Shown here one piece after another: positions 34,701 through 48,000 of a DNA stretch of 64,000 nucleotides (the first letter of the stretch is position 1; each line of letters opens with the position of its first letter). Below the pieces are notes generated by a model, which did not search any database, was not told the DNA's origin, and saw only the letters and a list, made by a program, of their open reading frames with translations. Source of the stretch: Lates calcarifer (taxonomy: Eukaryota; Chordata; Actinopteri; Centropomidae). Made by a program: the position numbers and the translations under genes. The DNA lies in assembly GCF_001640805.2 (NCBI RefSeq), contig NC_066838.1, positions 20,538,743-20,602,742 of the forward strand, written 5' to 3'.

Positions 34701-37480
34701 CTTTGGGATTTTTGACTGTTGGTCTGACTACAAAAGCGATTTAAATATGTTAACTCGGGTTCCAAGGAGTAATGACAGTATTTTCCACAATTTTCTGACT
34801 TTTACACAAAACAGTCAGTTGAACATTTAAGAAAATAATTGCCAGACATATTAATAATGACAGTAATTACTGGTTGAAATGTTACAGTACTTCTGTGTGT
34901 CAATTACTAAAAATGGAAGCAATGTAATAAAACACAACTTAACAATAGATGAGCTCAATGTAAACTAAAACAAGTCAGGTCTTAAAACTACAATGCAGAG
35001 TCCCTCTTCAAGACTGGGCACACCATTTGTACAGTATTTTACAGACAGTTTATTTCTATGCAAATTTCTAACAAATTTGTGTTTAATCAAATGTCAACCC
35101 AAACAATATGGAGTAAACCCCTGGATGTCTGGGAACCTTTACTCTTTATTGTTAGAGGAAAATCAAGATTGTCATAATCTTACAAAATGTAGTTATAATG
35201 GGCAACTCAGAATGTGTATTTCCGAAACCAGACATCTTCATGTAAATCTGCTGAGCATCAGTGCTACAGTGAAATGTGGCTACATGATCTGGCTTACTAA
35301 AAAGTAGAAGTTCACACAATGTTTGGTTAAAAGGAGACTTGTCCATTTATTACTCAAAATTATTTTTATAATATACAGCATGTACCAAAGTATTTCTGCA
35401 TGAGACCACAGATAAAGTTAATTCTAGTTATAAGTTGTTGTCCAGCTCTTTCAGTTTCTATTATGGTGATGTGTGAGTGTATTTTTGCATTTGCAAACCA
35501 ACATTTGACTACACTTAAATGGAGACTTTAGCACACACAGTCACTTATGGAAAAAAATACAAATACATATTCCCAAACTGCATAATTATAGTGCATCCAG
35601 TAGTTACAAAATAGCTAGAGACGACATTTTTAATTGTGCAAAATGATTTTAAAATGATGATGACTTGAGGTTACTTTTTGTGTTCTTCTCTTTTCTACCA
35701 ATTGTGCAATCTGACAAATGTTTCCATCAATATACATGACATTTCAAAATAAAATGCTGTACAAATGGGCAACATCAGCCTACATTCTTGCTGACTTGAA
35801 GCTTGTGGTGTAAAATGAACTGTAAATGTTTACATTGCTGGATCTGGTAAGAGTTATACATGCCAGTTATTAGAAGCACAGTTTTAGAAATAGACTTTAT
35901 TAAAAATACAGCTTGTCATTGATGACAGAATTAAGTTCCTAATGAGGGTAACGATGGTAATGAGGGAATTGTATTCTTTTGTTTACAAGAGATTTTCCTG
36001 TAAGGAGGAGACTCACTGGACAGATGGTTTTGGGGGATCTTAATGAGATACTTATTCATGTCTGATGTCAGAAATCCAAGAGCAAGGGGGGCAGGGGGCG
36101 GGGAAGCCTTGCTCTGCTGACAGGTTACAGAATTAACTGTAGACTGTTGTACACATACAGTAATAGCAGTGTAGTTTTTCATTATAAAATGCAGGTTAGT
36201 TTATCTCAGTATTAAATGATCTTAGTGTTTATTTGTGAAACAGGATTAATTGTTATTTGGGGACTGCAACTAGGAGGCTGTATCTGTCTCTTTTGGAAAA
36301 TTACTAGCTGAGTTAAGAGTAAAGACAGTAATGAATATTTCAGGAGCACGGTCACTCCTGAGTGGGAGTGAATATCACACCTGAAAGACACACCAGTAAT
36401 CTGGTTCAGCAGTGTTGTGTCTTTTGATTTGCACATGCCAAAGACGTTAACTCATGTGTAAAGTGACATAAACATAATACGTGGCTCAGCAGCATAATTA
36501 CAGTCACCAAACTGGTATTTGAATTTGCTAAGCATGTATTTGCTCTTGAACAACACATTGACTTTCTATTGTAAATAGTGCTGCATGCTGACTTTGACCC
36601 AAATTTTGTCTTGAGTCGTCTGATGTGCCTAATATATCCACCTCAGGAGCTCACGTTTTTCATCACGTAGCTCCTGTTTATCACCAAAAGTCAAGGAAAA
36701 AGCCTTTGTGCAAATATAGTGTTTCCAAACAGGCTAAAGCATACATGAAAAACCCGTTTCGTTTCTGAGAATTTACTTAAGTCATACGCACTGCATTAAA
36801 AGACAGCAATGTGATGAAAAACTGAAGGTGCAAATACTTCAGAAACACAGTAGGACATACTGAGATATATTATTTTCTGGATATATTGTCTGCAATTATT
36901 TAGATATGAAGAATCTAGTGAAAAAAACCCAAATACATAACAAAAACGTATTATTTAACTTTTTTTACAATGTGGATCTGCATATTCATTGAGATTTAGA
37001 ATTATGTTTATGTTTTATTCTCAATTTTTCAAAGTGTTTGTTTGCCAAAAGTTTGGTTTTGATGTAGGTTTACTGAGTGTGATGTATTGTGCCACTGTAC
37101 GTGTTTTATTTTCTATTGTAACAATAAACATTTGTTGAAGATACAGTATATTTTTATGTGAATCCAAGGAAAAATGGTTGTTGTCATGGTAACAACTAAT
37201 GAGAATCCAAACACTATATAATAACCTGATGTTATGTGATGAGGTAAGGCCTTAGTGAAGTGAATATTGAATACAATAGTAAGAGTTTTGAAGATTATCT
37301 TTTCAGGGATCAGGATAACAAGAGAACAAAGTAGGCTATAATTTTATACTAAATTATTAAACATAATCTTATAATTCTGGCTGCTAACACTAAACAGGGC
37401 ACCTAGAAAGCATTTTAAAGGAAAGTAAGGGATGCAGCACACACACAGCCTTCAGGCTATCACACTTCATTATTATGGGG
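31741..37480. other. Intergenic region between mitf and frmd4b (divergent promoters)
   Basis: About 5.7 kb between the two 5' ends. It is AT-rich, with one GATTAAT-family repeat at 34527-34885 and no coding region I can support. It may hold enhancers for either gene. Confidence 0.55.
34527..34885 (+). repeat. GATTAAT-family repeat, copy 6
   Basis: Lies between mitf and frmd4b. Carries TGGTTGATCAACTGATGAGA, CACTGGTACCAGCTTCTAAA and ACATCTTTGGGATTTTTGAC, the family block order. Confidence 0.6.
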
Positions 37481-37520
37481 ATTCAGTGTGAACCACGCCG
37501 GCCGGCATCTGCTGGATAAG

Positions 37521-37560
37521 AGGGGAGGGAGGGAGGGAGGCAGGGAGAGAGAGGGAGGGG
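37521..37560. repeat. (GGGA)n G-rich tract at the frmd4b 5' end
   Basis: Repeated GGGAGGGAGGGAGG-type units and AGGGAG units on the plus strand, just upstream of the predicted first exon. Confidence 0.85.
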
Positions 37561-37599
37561 ATGCGGGGCTTGTTCACATAATAGCCGGCGGGTGAAGGC

Positions 37600-37795
37600 G
37601 TGGTGAGTGTGGCTGAATACGAGGCGAGTGTGTGCGCTACAGTGTAGCACCGGAGGATGAACACGGACACCGGCTGCACGGCGGCTCCCCTCCCTGGCAA
37701 AAGCAGTCGGGGAGACAGCTGAACGTCGGGGTGATCAATATGCAGGGGAAGCCCTACCTTATCAATACTTAGAGCGGGATATAAGGAGCGCAAAG
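37600..37795 (+). other. frmd4b: Putative non-coding first exon of frmd4b
   Basis: A GC- and CpG-rich island (about 37480-37990) ends in a strong donor, GCGCAAAG/GTAAGG, at 37795. The next recognised exon starts exactly at its ATG, so an upstream untranslated exon is required. The start is a guess. Two short upstream ORFs, 37657-37722 (21 codons) and 37740-37772 (10 codons), could dampen translation. Confidence 0.5.
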
Positions 37796-38390
37796 GTAAG
37801 GCGATATACATATGTGATGTGATGGAGCAGGTTCAACCCGCCTCTGTGGGCTGGTGATGTGAGGAGACAAAGTAGACCGAGTCATGGTCGCATGTGATCC
37901 GGAGAGAGCGAGCGTCAATGAAAATTACAACAGCATCGGGTTTGTCTCTCAGCAGCGACTGGCGTGTCTCCTCAGTGAAACAAGGAGGAGTGTGGTTTTT
38001 ATTTGACACGTCTGTTCAGTCGTGGGGCTCAGGTGGAAACCACCCATGTACAGTACAGTAGGCTACTGTAGCACATTCATTGTTCTCCCTGCACAGTGGA
38101 AACTGGCCCTGAGGTGGGCAAGTCTCATCATAGGATGCTGTGAGCAAAGCTGCTGATTGTAGTGGATAAAGCAAATGTTAGATGGTATTGTTAGATGAGT
38201 GTTTTAAGTTAAAAAGTGGCTTATGAACCACTTAACTGGCTGAATGAACCAGCAGTATAATACATTGATTTGGGAAGTCTTTCATGGTGAATATTAAAAA
38301 TGCTGGATGAATCATCATTTTACCCTTTTGCTGCACTGTGAATCATGCCTGTCCTATGCATTACTTTATTCCTGAAAATGACATTTTTAT

Positions 38391-38412
38391 GGTGGTGGTG
38401 GTGGTGGTGGTG
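38391..38412 (+). repeat. (GGT)7 microsatellite
   Basis: Uninterrupted GGT units, followed by a G run, in the first frmd4b intron. Confidence 0.95.
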
Positions 38413-40049
38413 GGGGTTGCCTTGCTAGCATTTCCTATAATTATATGTGGTTTGAGAATTACTGTGGTGACATTTGGTGACCCAGGCCAAGCCTATTTAG
38501 TTCAGGGTTAACATGGACATTACACTAGTTGTTGTAGTTTTGGTGCAGGAAGGCCAAGGTATCCTCTTTGCTACCTCCTCCTCAATAACTCATGCATTTT
38601 TTCTTTTTTACATTTATCACTCTGGCATCAATTTTTACTCTCTGAGTAAAACAAAGATCAACCCCCCACAGAGGTTGACACTGACCTACTGATGTTATCT
38701 TGTGGGCTGGAGGAAAATACGCACATCTGGGTGTATTTAAAGCATCAGGCATTGTAAACAGGAATTGTTGGTGTGATGGTTGAGTCTGAGTGACACACGT
38801 GTTCAGCGTGAAACTTTGTCGTTCTTCCTATTTGTTGGAAAGGATGTCCTGTGTCATTCATCACCACAGTCTGCATTTCTGACAAACTCTTTGAAAGGGC
38901 AGAGGGTCGTTAAAGTCATGTTTCTGGGTTTAAACAGAATCAGAATAGACACAATTCAGTGTATTTTTTATGAGCATCCTCACTTGTATGTCAGTGTGAG
39001 AGTAACAAGACATAGATGCTCCTCTGTCTGTTTGAAGCTGCTGAGAAATGTCTCAGCACTCAGTTGGCAACCCTCCATTTAGGAATCAAAGCTTTCTGAG
39101 ACTTTCTGAGAAATGTGCTAAAGACAGAGGGGGAGAGATCTATTTTTGGAGAGGCAAGTAATCTTGTATTCATTCACTTACCACAGAGAGAATAAATCTG
39201 ATATTTATAATAGCTGAAAGCCTATAGCAGAGCAGCATCACTTATCACAGGTTGGTGGGTGAGGATTTGGGATTAGAACTTTGTTTTACACATGTGCAAG
39301 CTGTCCTGAAAATCAAAACCAGTTCCAGCTGATCCAGCTTTCAGTCAAGGTAAAGACAATAAGTATGAATTGATTGCATCTCAGTCAACACTGTCACAGC
39401 ATGATGATTTTCACAGGGCCACAGACACTGCCGTCCACATCATGTAATTTGGTCATGTTCCATTTTCTCCACCCATTCACATCCGTGCCTCAGTGCCTTG
39501 TCCCTGAGCTCTGCAGAAAGTCACTGCAGGGTTTTTTTTTTTGTAATGAAACTCTGCAGTTGGTGATATCGGGACTGTCACCGGGGACAGCTGTGAAACT
39601 GTAAGAATGAGGGCAACGTGTGGCAAAGCTTTCTAAAAATTGTAAGAGCTTAATGCTTACAGACTCGTCTGTGTGTTTTGAATCAGTCCTGTGTCCTTTG
39701 GTGCACTTTTAAGGCATTGAAATTCTGCACTGAAATGCTGCATTTAGGCAGTTTGGGGCTTTTAAAATATCTGTAACCTGAGTATCTTGATCTTCAAAAT
39801 CAATAACAGTGGAGAGGTTTTCTAATCGACCTCCAGATCAGTCTTTTTACAGAGACTGGATCCAAAAAATCACATAAACTTTGCAATGCATTTGCAAAGT
39901 CTTCAGAAAAGTGTTTGCCACTTTTGTATTGTGGAATGCAACTGAATTCTAAGCCTCTAGAGGACTGAGTGTTATTTCATCTCCTTCTCTATCAGTCAAG
40001 AAAGATTAAGAAATATAATACATTCAAACTCATTACAATTTGCTTTAAG

Positions 40050-40200
40050 TGTGGATATGGTTAAACCCTATGGACGTAATGAAATATTTTTGCCATGCTG
40101 TTGCAGTGTGGCTCTAAGGATTCAACTATTGGTCTGTCTGTTGATCAGGTGGTCCAACACTTTGGTCAAAAACTAAAATGTCTTGACAACTATTGGAACA
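40050..40200 (-). repeat. [20 protein letters not shown] repeat fragment, minus orientation
   Basis: TTGGTCTGTCTGTTGATCAG, GTGGTCCAACACTTTGGTC and TTGACAACTATTGGAACAGA are the reverse complement of the family 3' part. Intronic in frmd4b. Confidence 0.45.
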
Positions 40201-43200
40201 GAATTTGCAAATACTGTTACAGGCTTGTAAAGATTCAGCACTGAGTGTTTTAAAGTCATATTTAAATATTCAGATTTATTTATTTTAACTCAGCAGTCAT
40301 GAAAATGTAACCACTGGATCTCTCTTTCATTATGTAGCTTTAGTTTTTTTTTAACACACAGTCACAATCACTCAAGGTCAGTTCTTAAGACAGCAGTGAA
40401 AACTCTGTGAGTTCAATCAGTGTATGCAGCTCTGGAGAAGACAAAAGCAGAAAAATGTGAAAATGTTACCAAAGCTCCTCACTTCAATATGAACTGCCAT
40501 TCTACTGCTAGCATTACCATATTACAGAGATTGATAGAAGCAGATTTGACCACCACTGTCACTGTGGCTGCTAATGAAATATTGTGGTCCATGTCGCTAC
40601 TTGCACTTGTAGGACAGGACATGGAAGGATATATCACAATGTCCTACTGCCTCTGTAGACGTCCTTTCTCGAGGTGGGAATAGGAATATGTACTGCATGA
40701 TGACATCATTCACATGAATCACTCCCCTGTGATGCAGCCTGCCCTTGTTGTATCGAACATCTACAGTCCTGCTGTTAAAAAAACAAAATTAATATTTCTC
40801 CCAGGTTCTAATTTGTCCATAATATCCTGAGCCTCATTGTGTTCATGAATTTCCCGGATATCACAAACAGCCAGGCTGGTTCTCTCTGGGAGATGATGGT
40901 AGACAGATACCTTTTGACTGCTGACAACATGAGTCATGATGAGATATCAGATGAGGAGATAATCCTGCCATATCCTTCATCCTACTGCCTCTGTGACCAA
41001 CTGGCTTCTCATTCTGTGCTTGGACTGTACTGTGAAGTTTTACCTTTAGATTTTAATGTGGGCCAAACTTGTAATCTTCAGCCCTAACTGACACTGATTC
41101 AAGTAACAATTTATCAGACTTTGTCCTGTTCCATCTGTAATCAGGAATTACTTTATACAACTTTTTTCACTTCCCAAGACCTGAAAACTTTGACTTTGAT
41201 GAATTTGATGTAACATCAGTGGAGTTGGCCTTTAACTGTGCTGTTACCTGTCAGGGTCAGGTAACAAAGGTCAGACAGAGATCAGGTACAGCTATAGAAA
41301 AGGATCTGCTCATTTTACATTGTCTTAATATCACAAGGGAACTCAAGAGCTCATGAACCCAAAACACAGAAGATAGCATGTTTCCCTTTAACACCACATT
41401 GTACTGGATGTCACATCCTTGTTTGTAGCCACAGGAAGATTTTATTCTGATTTCTCTGGGCTTCTTGTCTTTGTCTTTATGGGCAAATCCAGTCTCAAGA
41501 TACTAATAATTTGCACAGGTTTTCTCAGAAATGGAAATTAAGATACTATAAACTAAGAAAAATAATTTACCTGTCTGAAGAATTGCAGTGGGTGTCTTCA
41601 AAAGAACATGTAAGCACACAGAGCAGACACTGACTTGTGTGTGATACCAGCCTTCATCAATAATGCATGAAGACGGGAAACTGAGATAAGACAGGCTGCA
41701 GTCTGGACATGACATTTAACCAATCTGACGTATTAAACACTGACAGACAGTTTACTCAGGAGACAGAGCAATTCTCCTGTGAGCTTGCTGTACACTTACA
41801 GCTTGATATGGCATAATTTTTCACTGTTAATAGGCTATTATAAAACAAGCATTTTCATGTGGTTTACAATGTCTGTTCATCATTAGGAGGATTTACATCT
41901 CTACATTTTACCAGGTTATGTTTTTATTGTAATGAACATGGTAATTCTTGGTTTCTTTGTGAAGGAGGCCACATCTGCACCTTCCCTAAGTCTCTACTGG
42001 GATATTTCACTGTAGCACACATATAACAAGCTGTCTATATGCCAACCTCAGGCTCCAGACTAGAGCCAAACCCGCACCCTGTGGCGGAGCACTCAACCAG
42101 CGCCTGTCCAGTCTCCGGAGAGACAAAAACAAAGACTGACAGTTCTTTTTTCTCTCCCTCCCATGTCTTTTTTACATGAAGGTTCAATGCTTGTCTTAAC
42201 CCCACAGGATCCAAGGCTGGGCCTTTATTGTGGTTGAATGGGGTATGTTTGGTTGTCCAAGCAGTGCTCCCTGCTTTGCTGTGATGAGTTACACTGGCTC
42301 TGACACTTACATCATGAGATGTCTAATGAAAGTTTAAATGATTATCCAGTGTGCATATGTAATTATTGAGTTATTTAATCACAGCCTGCACTGGTCTTAT
42401 GCCATTTGTCACTTTTTGTGTATAATATTTGATAAAATCTCCTGTGTCACTACTGAGAAGCTGCAGGGTTAGTCAGGGTTGCTGGGCGTCTCAGTCAGCT
42501 ATAAATAGCAGATCTTGTAGTGATTACAGCTCCCAGATGATTAATGGTGTAGATTCTTAAAAAATCAGGGCTCTTCCTCCCACTCATTTCATTTATATTG
42601 CATAAGCACGAGCCATCCCAGCTGAATTTGACTTTTGTCTGTTGAACTAATAAATGCTTATGAAAATTCCTCAGTGGTGTGTGCTTGTTTAAGTGGCCAT
42701 TTTCTCCATATGAACTTCTTCCTCACAAAGAGGAATAATCAGCCCTGCACCACCTAGTGGCCAGAGCCCTTACTGTATATGTCAGTCTGGAGTCATGCTT
42801 ATTACAGAAACAAATTGTGTGACCCCACCATGATGCAGTCATAACTAAATCAAGCTCAAATCAGTGTAATAAAACTCTCTGTGATTGTCATGAGCAGCCA
42901 CACTCCAAATTAATTGGATTTATTGAATGTGCACTTTTAATTTAGATCATGGAGGAAAATTTATGGCAGTGGCCATAAGAAAGACACATTATTCAGAGGC
43001 TGTAATCGACAAAGTGCTCATTAAAACAATACAGTTGGTGTAATTTAAAGGAGTGACTGGGTGTGCCCGCCCCCTCTCAGGACGCAGGGCAGTTTGTTTA
43101 ATCATTTATTAGTCCAGTGTGAGGAAAGAATACATTAGAAGAACAGTAGGTGTAAAGTAAAGCATCTTTGACTTGTTTCAGTCAGTTTAGTGGGAATTTC

Positions 43201-44167
43201 TCCTGCCTCTATAATCAAATAACATCACTCAGTTAAAATTTACAAGAGAAAGAAGCAAAAGAAACCTGATATCCAGATTTAAACCCATTCAGCCACAGAA
43301 CAGCGCACTAGTGAAATGATGGTAAATTAAACTGCATTAGCAGACAATATAGACATGCTTAACATCCTTATATTAACCACTGGTGTTTCTTGTCTGACCC
43401 ATATTGTTCACATTAATAAGCTGTAAACCCTAAACTGTGGTCAGGAGTCTGACCCCGCCAGCCCTCATTAAGTCAGCTGCTGATTTCTTGTAAACTGGCC
43501 AAACTCTATAAGCTGTCACTGCACACAGCAAAAGGCCTGGCTGCCCTGTCAATAACCTGAATGGAAGTCGGTGTTGGATCCTGATTGTCTGTTGCTGCTC
43601 AGTCAAAGCTAACAATTTCACGGTCTGGATCCAAGAGGAGACTCTTATTAAAGGATGAAGTCTGGTCAGGGATGCATCCACACCTGCACGCTCCCTGGAG
43701 AGGTTTACCAGGTACAGCAGCTGCTCAGTTCACTCCAAGTGTTAGAAGTTGTGATCAGCCTCATTCTGTCAGATGAAGAGGCTGTTGGATCTATTTGCTG
43801 TGCTTTTTTTCAGTTTGTGTGCAGGTTTTGTTGTAAAACTGGTTAACCTCAATCTGTCATTCCTACCAGCTATTTGATTTATCAAGTAAATGGTGTTCTC
43901 GGTGTCTCCCAGTAGGTCAGCCTGCCTCTATCATTACAAGAAACATTTGTTGAAGGGCATTGTGGTTAAAATGATCCTTCGCAAGCAAACAAATATCATT
44001 TCCTTCTTACTGTGCGGGTACAAGTACCAGAAAACTAGATTTAATGGATGCAGCGCTTAGTCAGAACTTGATATGAGGTTGTGGTTTACTGCTTTAAGAG
44101 TTGCATGCTGGCTGGAACTTGATGCATAAATGTTTTATTGCTTAGGGGTGAAACAATGGAAAGAGTG

Positions 44168-44590
44168 AAAATTTTTGCAGTGGTGGAGAAAGTACTGAGA
44201 TAATACAACAGTGTGAAAATACTAAATAAGTAAAAGCCGTGTTTTAAAAATGTAAAAGAAGTAAAAGTACAGAAGTAATGCAAGCAAATGTTATTGTATC
44301 CAAGTAAAAGTATAATTTATTATGGTTGCATTCATGCCTGAGCAGACTTTTAATGTTGTAGCTCATGGAGGTGAAGTTAATATAACCTCAGTGTTTTCTA
44401 TATATTCTGTATCTATTGATCATATTTTATTTACATGTTAAAAAAAATCTGCAGTAACTAACCAAGGTAAATAGTAACTTTATCTATCAAATAAATGTGG
44501 TGAAAGTACAATATGTCCCTCTGAAATGTAGTGTGGAGGTATAAAGTAACCATAACAGAGAAATACTCAAGTCTAAGTACCTCAAAATCG
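44168..44590 (-). repeat. AAGTA/TACTT-family repeat, minus orientation
   Basis: Shows GTAAAAGTACAGAAGTAATG, CTGAAATGTAGTGTGGAGGT and CAAGTCTAAGTACCTCAAAA, the reverse complement of the family blocks. It sits just upstream of frmd4b coding exon 2. Confidence 0.6.
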
Positions 44591-44986
44591 CACTACAATT
44601 AGATGTGAAAGACTCAGAGTGCTAAAAATCCTTCCTTTGGCTGCTACGGCAACAAATCCTTGAGACAATAGTTTTATTGTCATTAACAACGTCAGTGTTT
44701 TTTTTTTTTTTCTCTTGAACAGGGTCACTGTACTTGCCACCATGGCCTTTGCCCACTTTGACTGCTTATAGTAAATATGGCAACTGTTTAACAAAAGGCT
44801 TTGTCTCAACTCTATTTCTAGATATTATAGTGTTGTAATATCCCTGGGCCTTCTGCATGATACACTGCCAAAGTGGTGAAAACATTACTAATTCACGAGA
44901 TCCTTTTGTCATTGTCCCTTGTGATGATTAACAGTTTGCAATCTTTGTCACAAGCCTTGAACTTCCTCTTTTCTTTCCCCCTGCAG

Positions 44987-45052
44987 ATGACTGAGGGCAG
45001 ACTGTGCCAAGTGCAGCTGCTGGATGACAGGAAGCTAGAGCTGCTGGTTCAG
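44987..45052 (+). CDS. frmd4b: frmd4b exon 2 (start codon, FERM F1 lobe)
   Basis: Residues 1-22, [20 protein letters not shown] then VQ. The ATG directly follows the CTGCAG acceptor. Phase 0 donor CAG/GTATGA. Confidence 0.95.
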
Positions 45053-48000
45053 GTATGAATGTTCCTGACTTAAAGCAGCTACAATTAATTTAATCAATTA
45101 ACTTTTTATACTATCAATGCATTTAATGACTATGTGTAATGTGAATGGTACTGCTTGGCAAACTTGGGAAGCAGCTGGTGAACACAGGGGAGCATTTAGC
45201 AGCTAAAGAAGCAGATATTTCCTGGGAAACCAGAGTTAAAAGAGGAGTGAATATGAGAACTGAATTTGGCACACTCCAAAAATGATAATGTTGCTCCATT
45301 ACTAATAGGCAACTATTGGCTAACAACTGCAGTACCAGCTTAAAATGATTTAATTTGTCCCTGTTGTATTCACAGCTTGTAAACTGTACCCAAGTGGCCA
45401 AAAAAATAAGACAATATCACAAGTAATGTGATATTGATTTTTCCGTAATGTAATGACTGCTTTGTCATGATTTCAGTGAAAATGCCTTACAAAATTTGAA
45501 AATAGGGTTGGTAAGGGAGGTTTCATTTCCTATATTACATTCCCTCAAAATATATGATTGGGCCAGCAGGTTAATTTAGCAAGGAGGAACAACACCCTAC
45601 AGCAACACGACCTGGGTTAAGCACCTGAGTATGTGCGCTAAGGCAACATAAAAAATATTTTTTTCAAGTCTCTATGGGGCATTTATTAAGGAAGTTGACT
45701 GAATTATTTTACTATTTATGATTAAAGGCAGTTTAAATCTAAATCTCCCCCACAGCCTAAGCTGCTGTCGTACGAACTCCTTGACTTGGTGTCCTCCCAC
45801 TTCAACCTCAAAGAGAAGGAATTCTTTGGACTTGCATTTTTCGATGACAAGTAAGTAAATTGTTCTATTTATTTATCTTTATTTCAGTGGTTTGGACATT
45901 TACTGATGTCCAAAGATGTATGTTTACAGACGTGCACGAAAAGCAGCTTTCTGATGCTTCAGTATGTTTGTTGTTGCAGTGGTCAGCGTAAGTGGTTGCA
46001 GATGGACCGCAGAGTTCTTGAACATGACTTTTCGAAGAAGCCCGGGTCCATTGCCCTCAACTTCCTGGTCAGGTAATAATTCATCTCATCATGCAAAGCA
46101 CAGGGTCTCCAGCAGGGAGCACTACTTTGTTGACATGGAGTATGGCTATCAGCTGTCTACAATGTCAGTGGTAGTTCTGTGACAAAATACACATATCCTG
46201 ATTGTCTTGATTATATATTTCTAGCTGGTGTCTGAAAAACCTTGGACTCTGAAGTGTCCTTTTGGAGGTTTTCAGGGTTTTGCACATCACTCCACACCTC
46301 AGACTGCTTACAGAAGCACATACTTGGCAAAGTACAAATGCAGGATTTCCCAGCAGCAACAATAAAGTGACAAGTTATCACAGTTTAACCCTAAATTTGT
46401 GGTGTATAAATCTCCTCTTATCTGTCGTAGGTTTTATGTAGAAAACATAACGCAGCTTAAGGACATCATAACGGTGGAGTTATTCTTCCTGAATGCGAAA
46501 TCTGCTGTCTACAATGTAAGTTTTTTCTGTGGTTTGAAGAAATGAAAAATGATTTTGCTATGGTTGTTTGTTTTCTCCTCAGCAGCTCCTCAATGATTCA
46601 CTGTCTCTGGACCCTTGCAGCACCTCAGCTCAAGACACAGTGGCTGCAGGGCACAGTTTTCTCACTCTGCTGGCTGGAATGTAAAGCAGACAGTCTAAGA
46701 AACTAGAAAAACACAAGGGTTCATTTTGAGAGGTTATTGTAGGGCAACAGAGAGAAGATTCTATGTTTGGATATAGAAAGCTTTATCCACACAGACCGCA
46801 TTTTCTGCATCCTACTTATTTTTTATCCTGTTGATCTTTTATGTCTCTCAGGGGATTATCGAAGTGGAGAGTGAAAACGTCTTCAAATTAGCTGCAAATG
46901 CTTTGCAGGTTAGTGCTTTTAATAGCCACATATACATACAATAATTGCTGCATCTTAAAGCATGTAATCTAATAAGATGTAATTTTTTTTATCATTAGGA
47001 GGCTAAGGGAGACTACACAAGGTAAGAGCACATTATCAGCTGGGTAAGAAGTATTTAACAGCAGCAGGACAAGTTAATAGTGAGCTTTTAGCAAAGACAC
47101 TCAATAGGTCACTTGTTTCAGTGCAGACAACAAAAATCAATAGCAGTGTTATGTGGGGCTTACCACAGAGTGCCGAGAAGCTTGCGCTAGCCAACTAATG
47201 AATCTCATAGTGCTGATAGAAGCCAAGTACCAGAGCTGAGAGACACCTTCACATTGCAGAGAGCAGCTATTAGGTGTAGTTAACAGAGATACCTTTTGAT
47301 ATTATATACTTGCAGTGTTCTGACGAAATACTGCAGGTCTTTGTGCAGGTCACCACCTGGCTTTGACCAGCTGTAAGCAAGGTGATTTGGAAATATAGGT
47401 ATCTTTAGCTGTCCAAGTAAAGTCTTTATAATCAGGGTAGCATCTAAGGCATTGAGGACAATGATGTCATGTATTGTTGCCAGGGTTTTGCAGGTATTTA
47501 AGCAAGTATTTATTGGCTGATTCCATTTTTTTAAGACTATAAATTTGTAGCACAATAAAAATGCTCACAAGTAAAAAGTTCAAGTTTTGCTGTGGAAGTC
47601 ATGCAGTACAAAGCAGTACAATATTAAAAATACTTGAGTAAAGTAGGAGTACTCAGGTACAGTAGTTAAGTAATTCTATAGACTGTCATCTTTTTTTCTG
47701 TTTCAGTGATGAAAACACTAGAGCTGACTTGAAGAAACTACCAACTCTTCCCACCAAAGTACTCAAGGAGCACCCATCACTGGCATACTGGTATGTTTAG
47801 AAGAAATGCTTAATTGAAATCTTGCCTACACCAATGACCTGTAGGTCATATAGGCCTGTAGAGCTGACCTGAAAACATTCACTTTCCTTACTTCTTGCTT
47901 TTGACAAACTGATCTGAGGTTAAAAAGAAAATTTACACTCAATTTAATTAGTTTACCAACAATATTATTTACTAATGTATTCAGTTCTCTTTTTTTCCTG

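Larger units (their letters stand above)
37796..44986 (+). other. frmd4b first intron
   Basis: About 7.2 kb between the putative untranslated exon and coding exon 2. It contains the GGT repeat, a fragment of the GTTGAGATATTTCA family (about 40050) and a TACTT-family repeat (44168). I recognise no exon in it. Confidence 0.5.

Noticed and set aside
37473..37811. Minus-strand ORF of 112 codons over the frmd4b CpG island
   Set aside because: Pro/Leu/Ser-rich low-complexity translation of a GC-rich region. No family resemblance, and the plus strand has the promoter and donor logic.
40420..41087. Plus-strand ORFs of 82-87 codons in the first frmd4b intron
   Set aside because: No domain or splice context. 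Adjacent to a dispersed repeat fragment. Not supported as genes.
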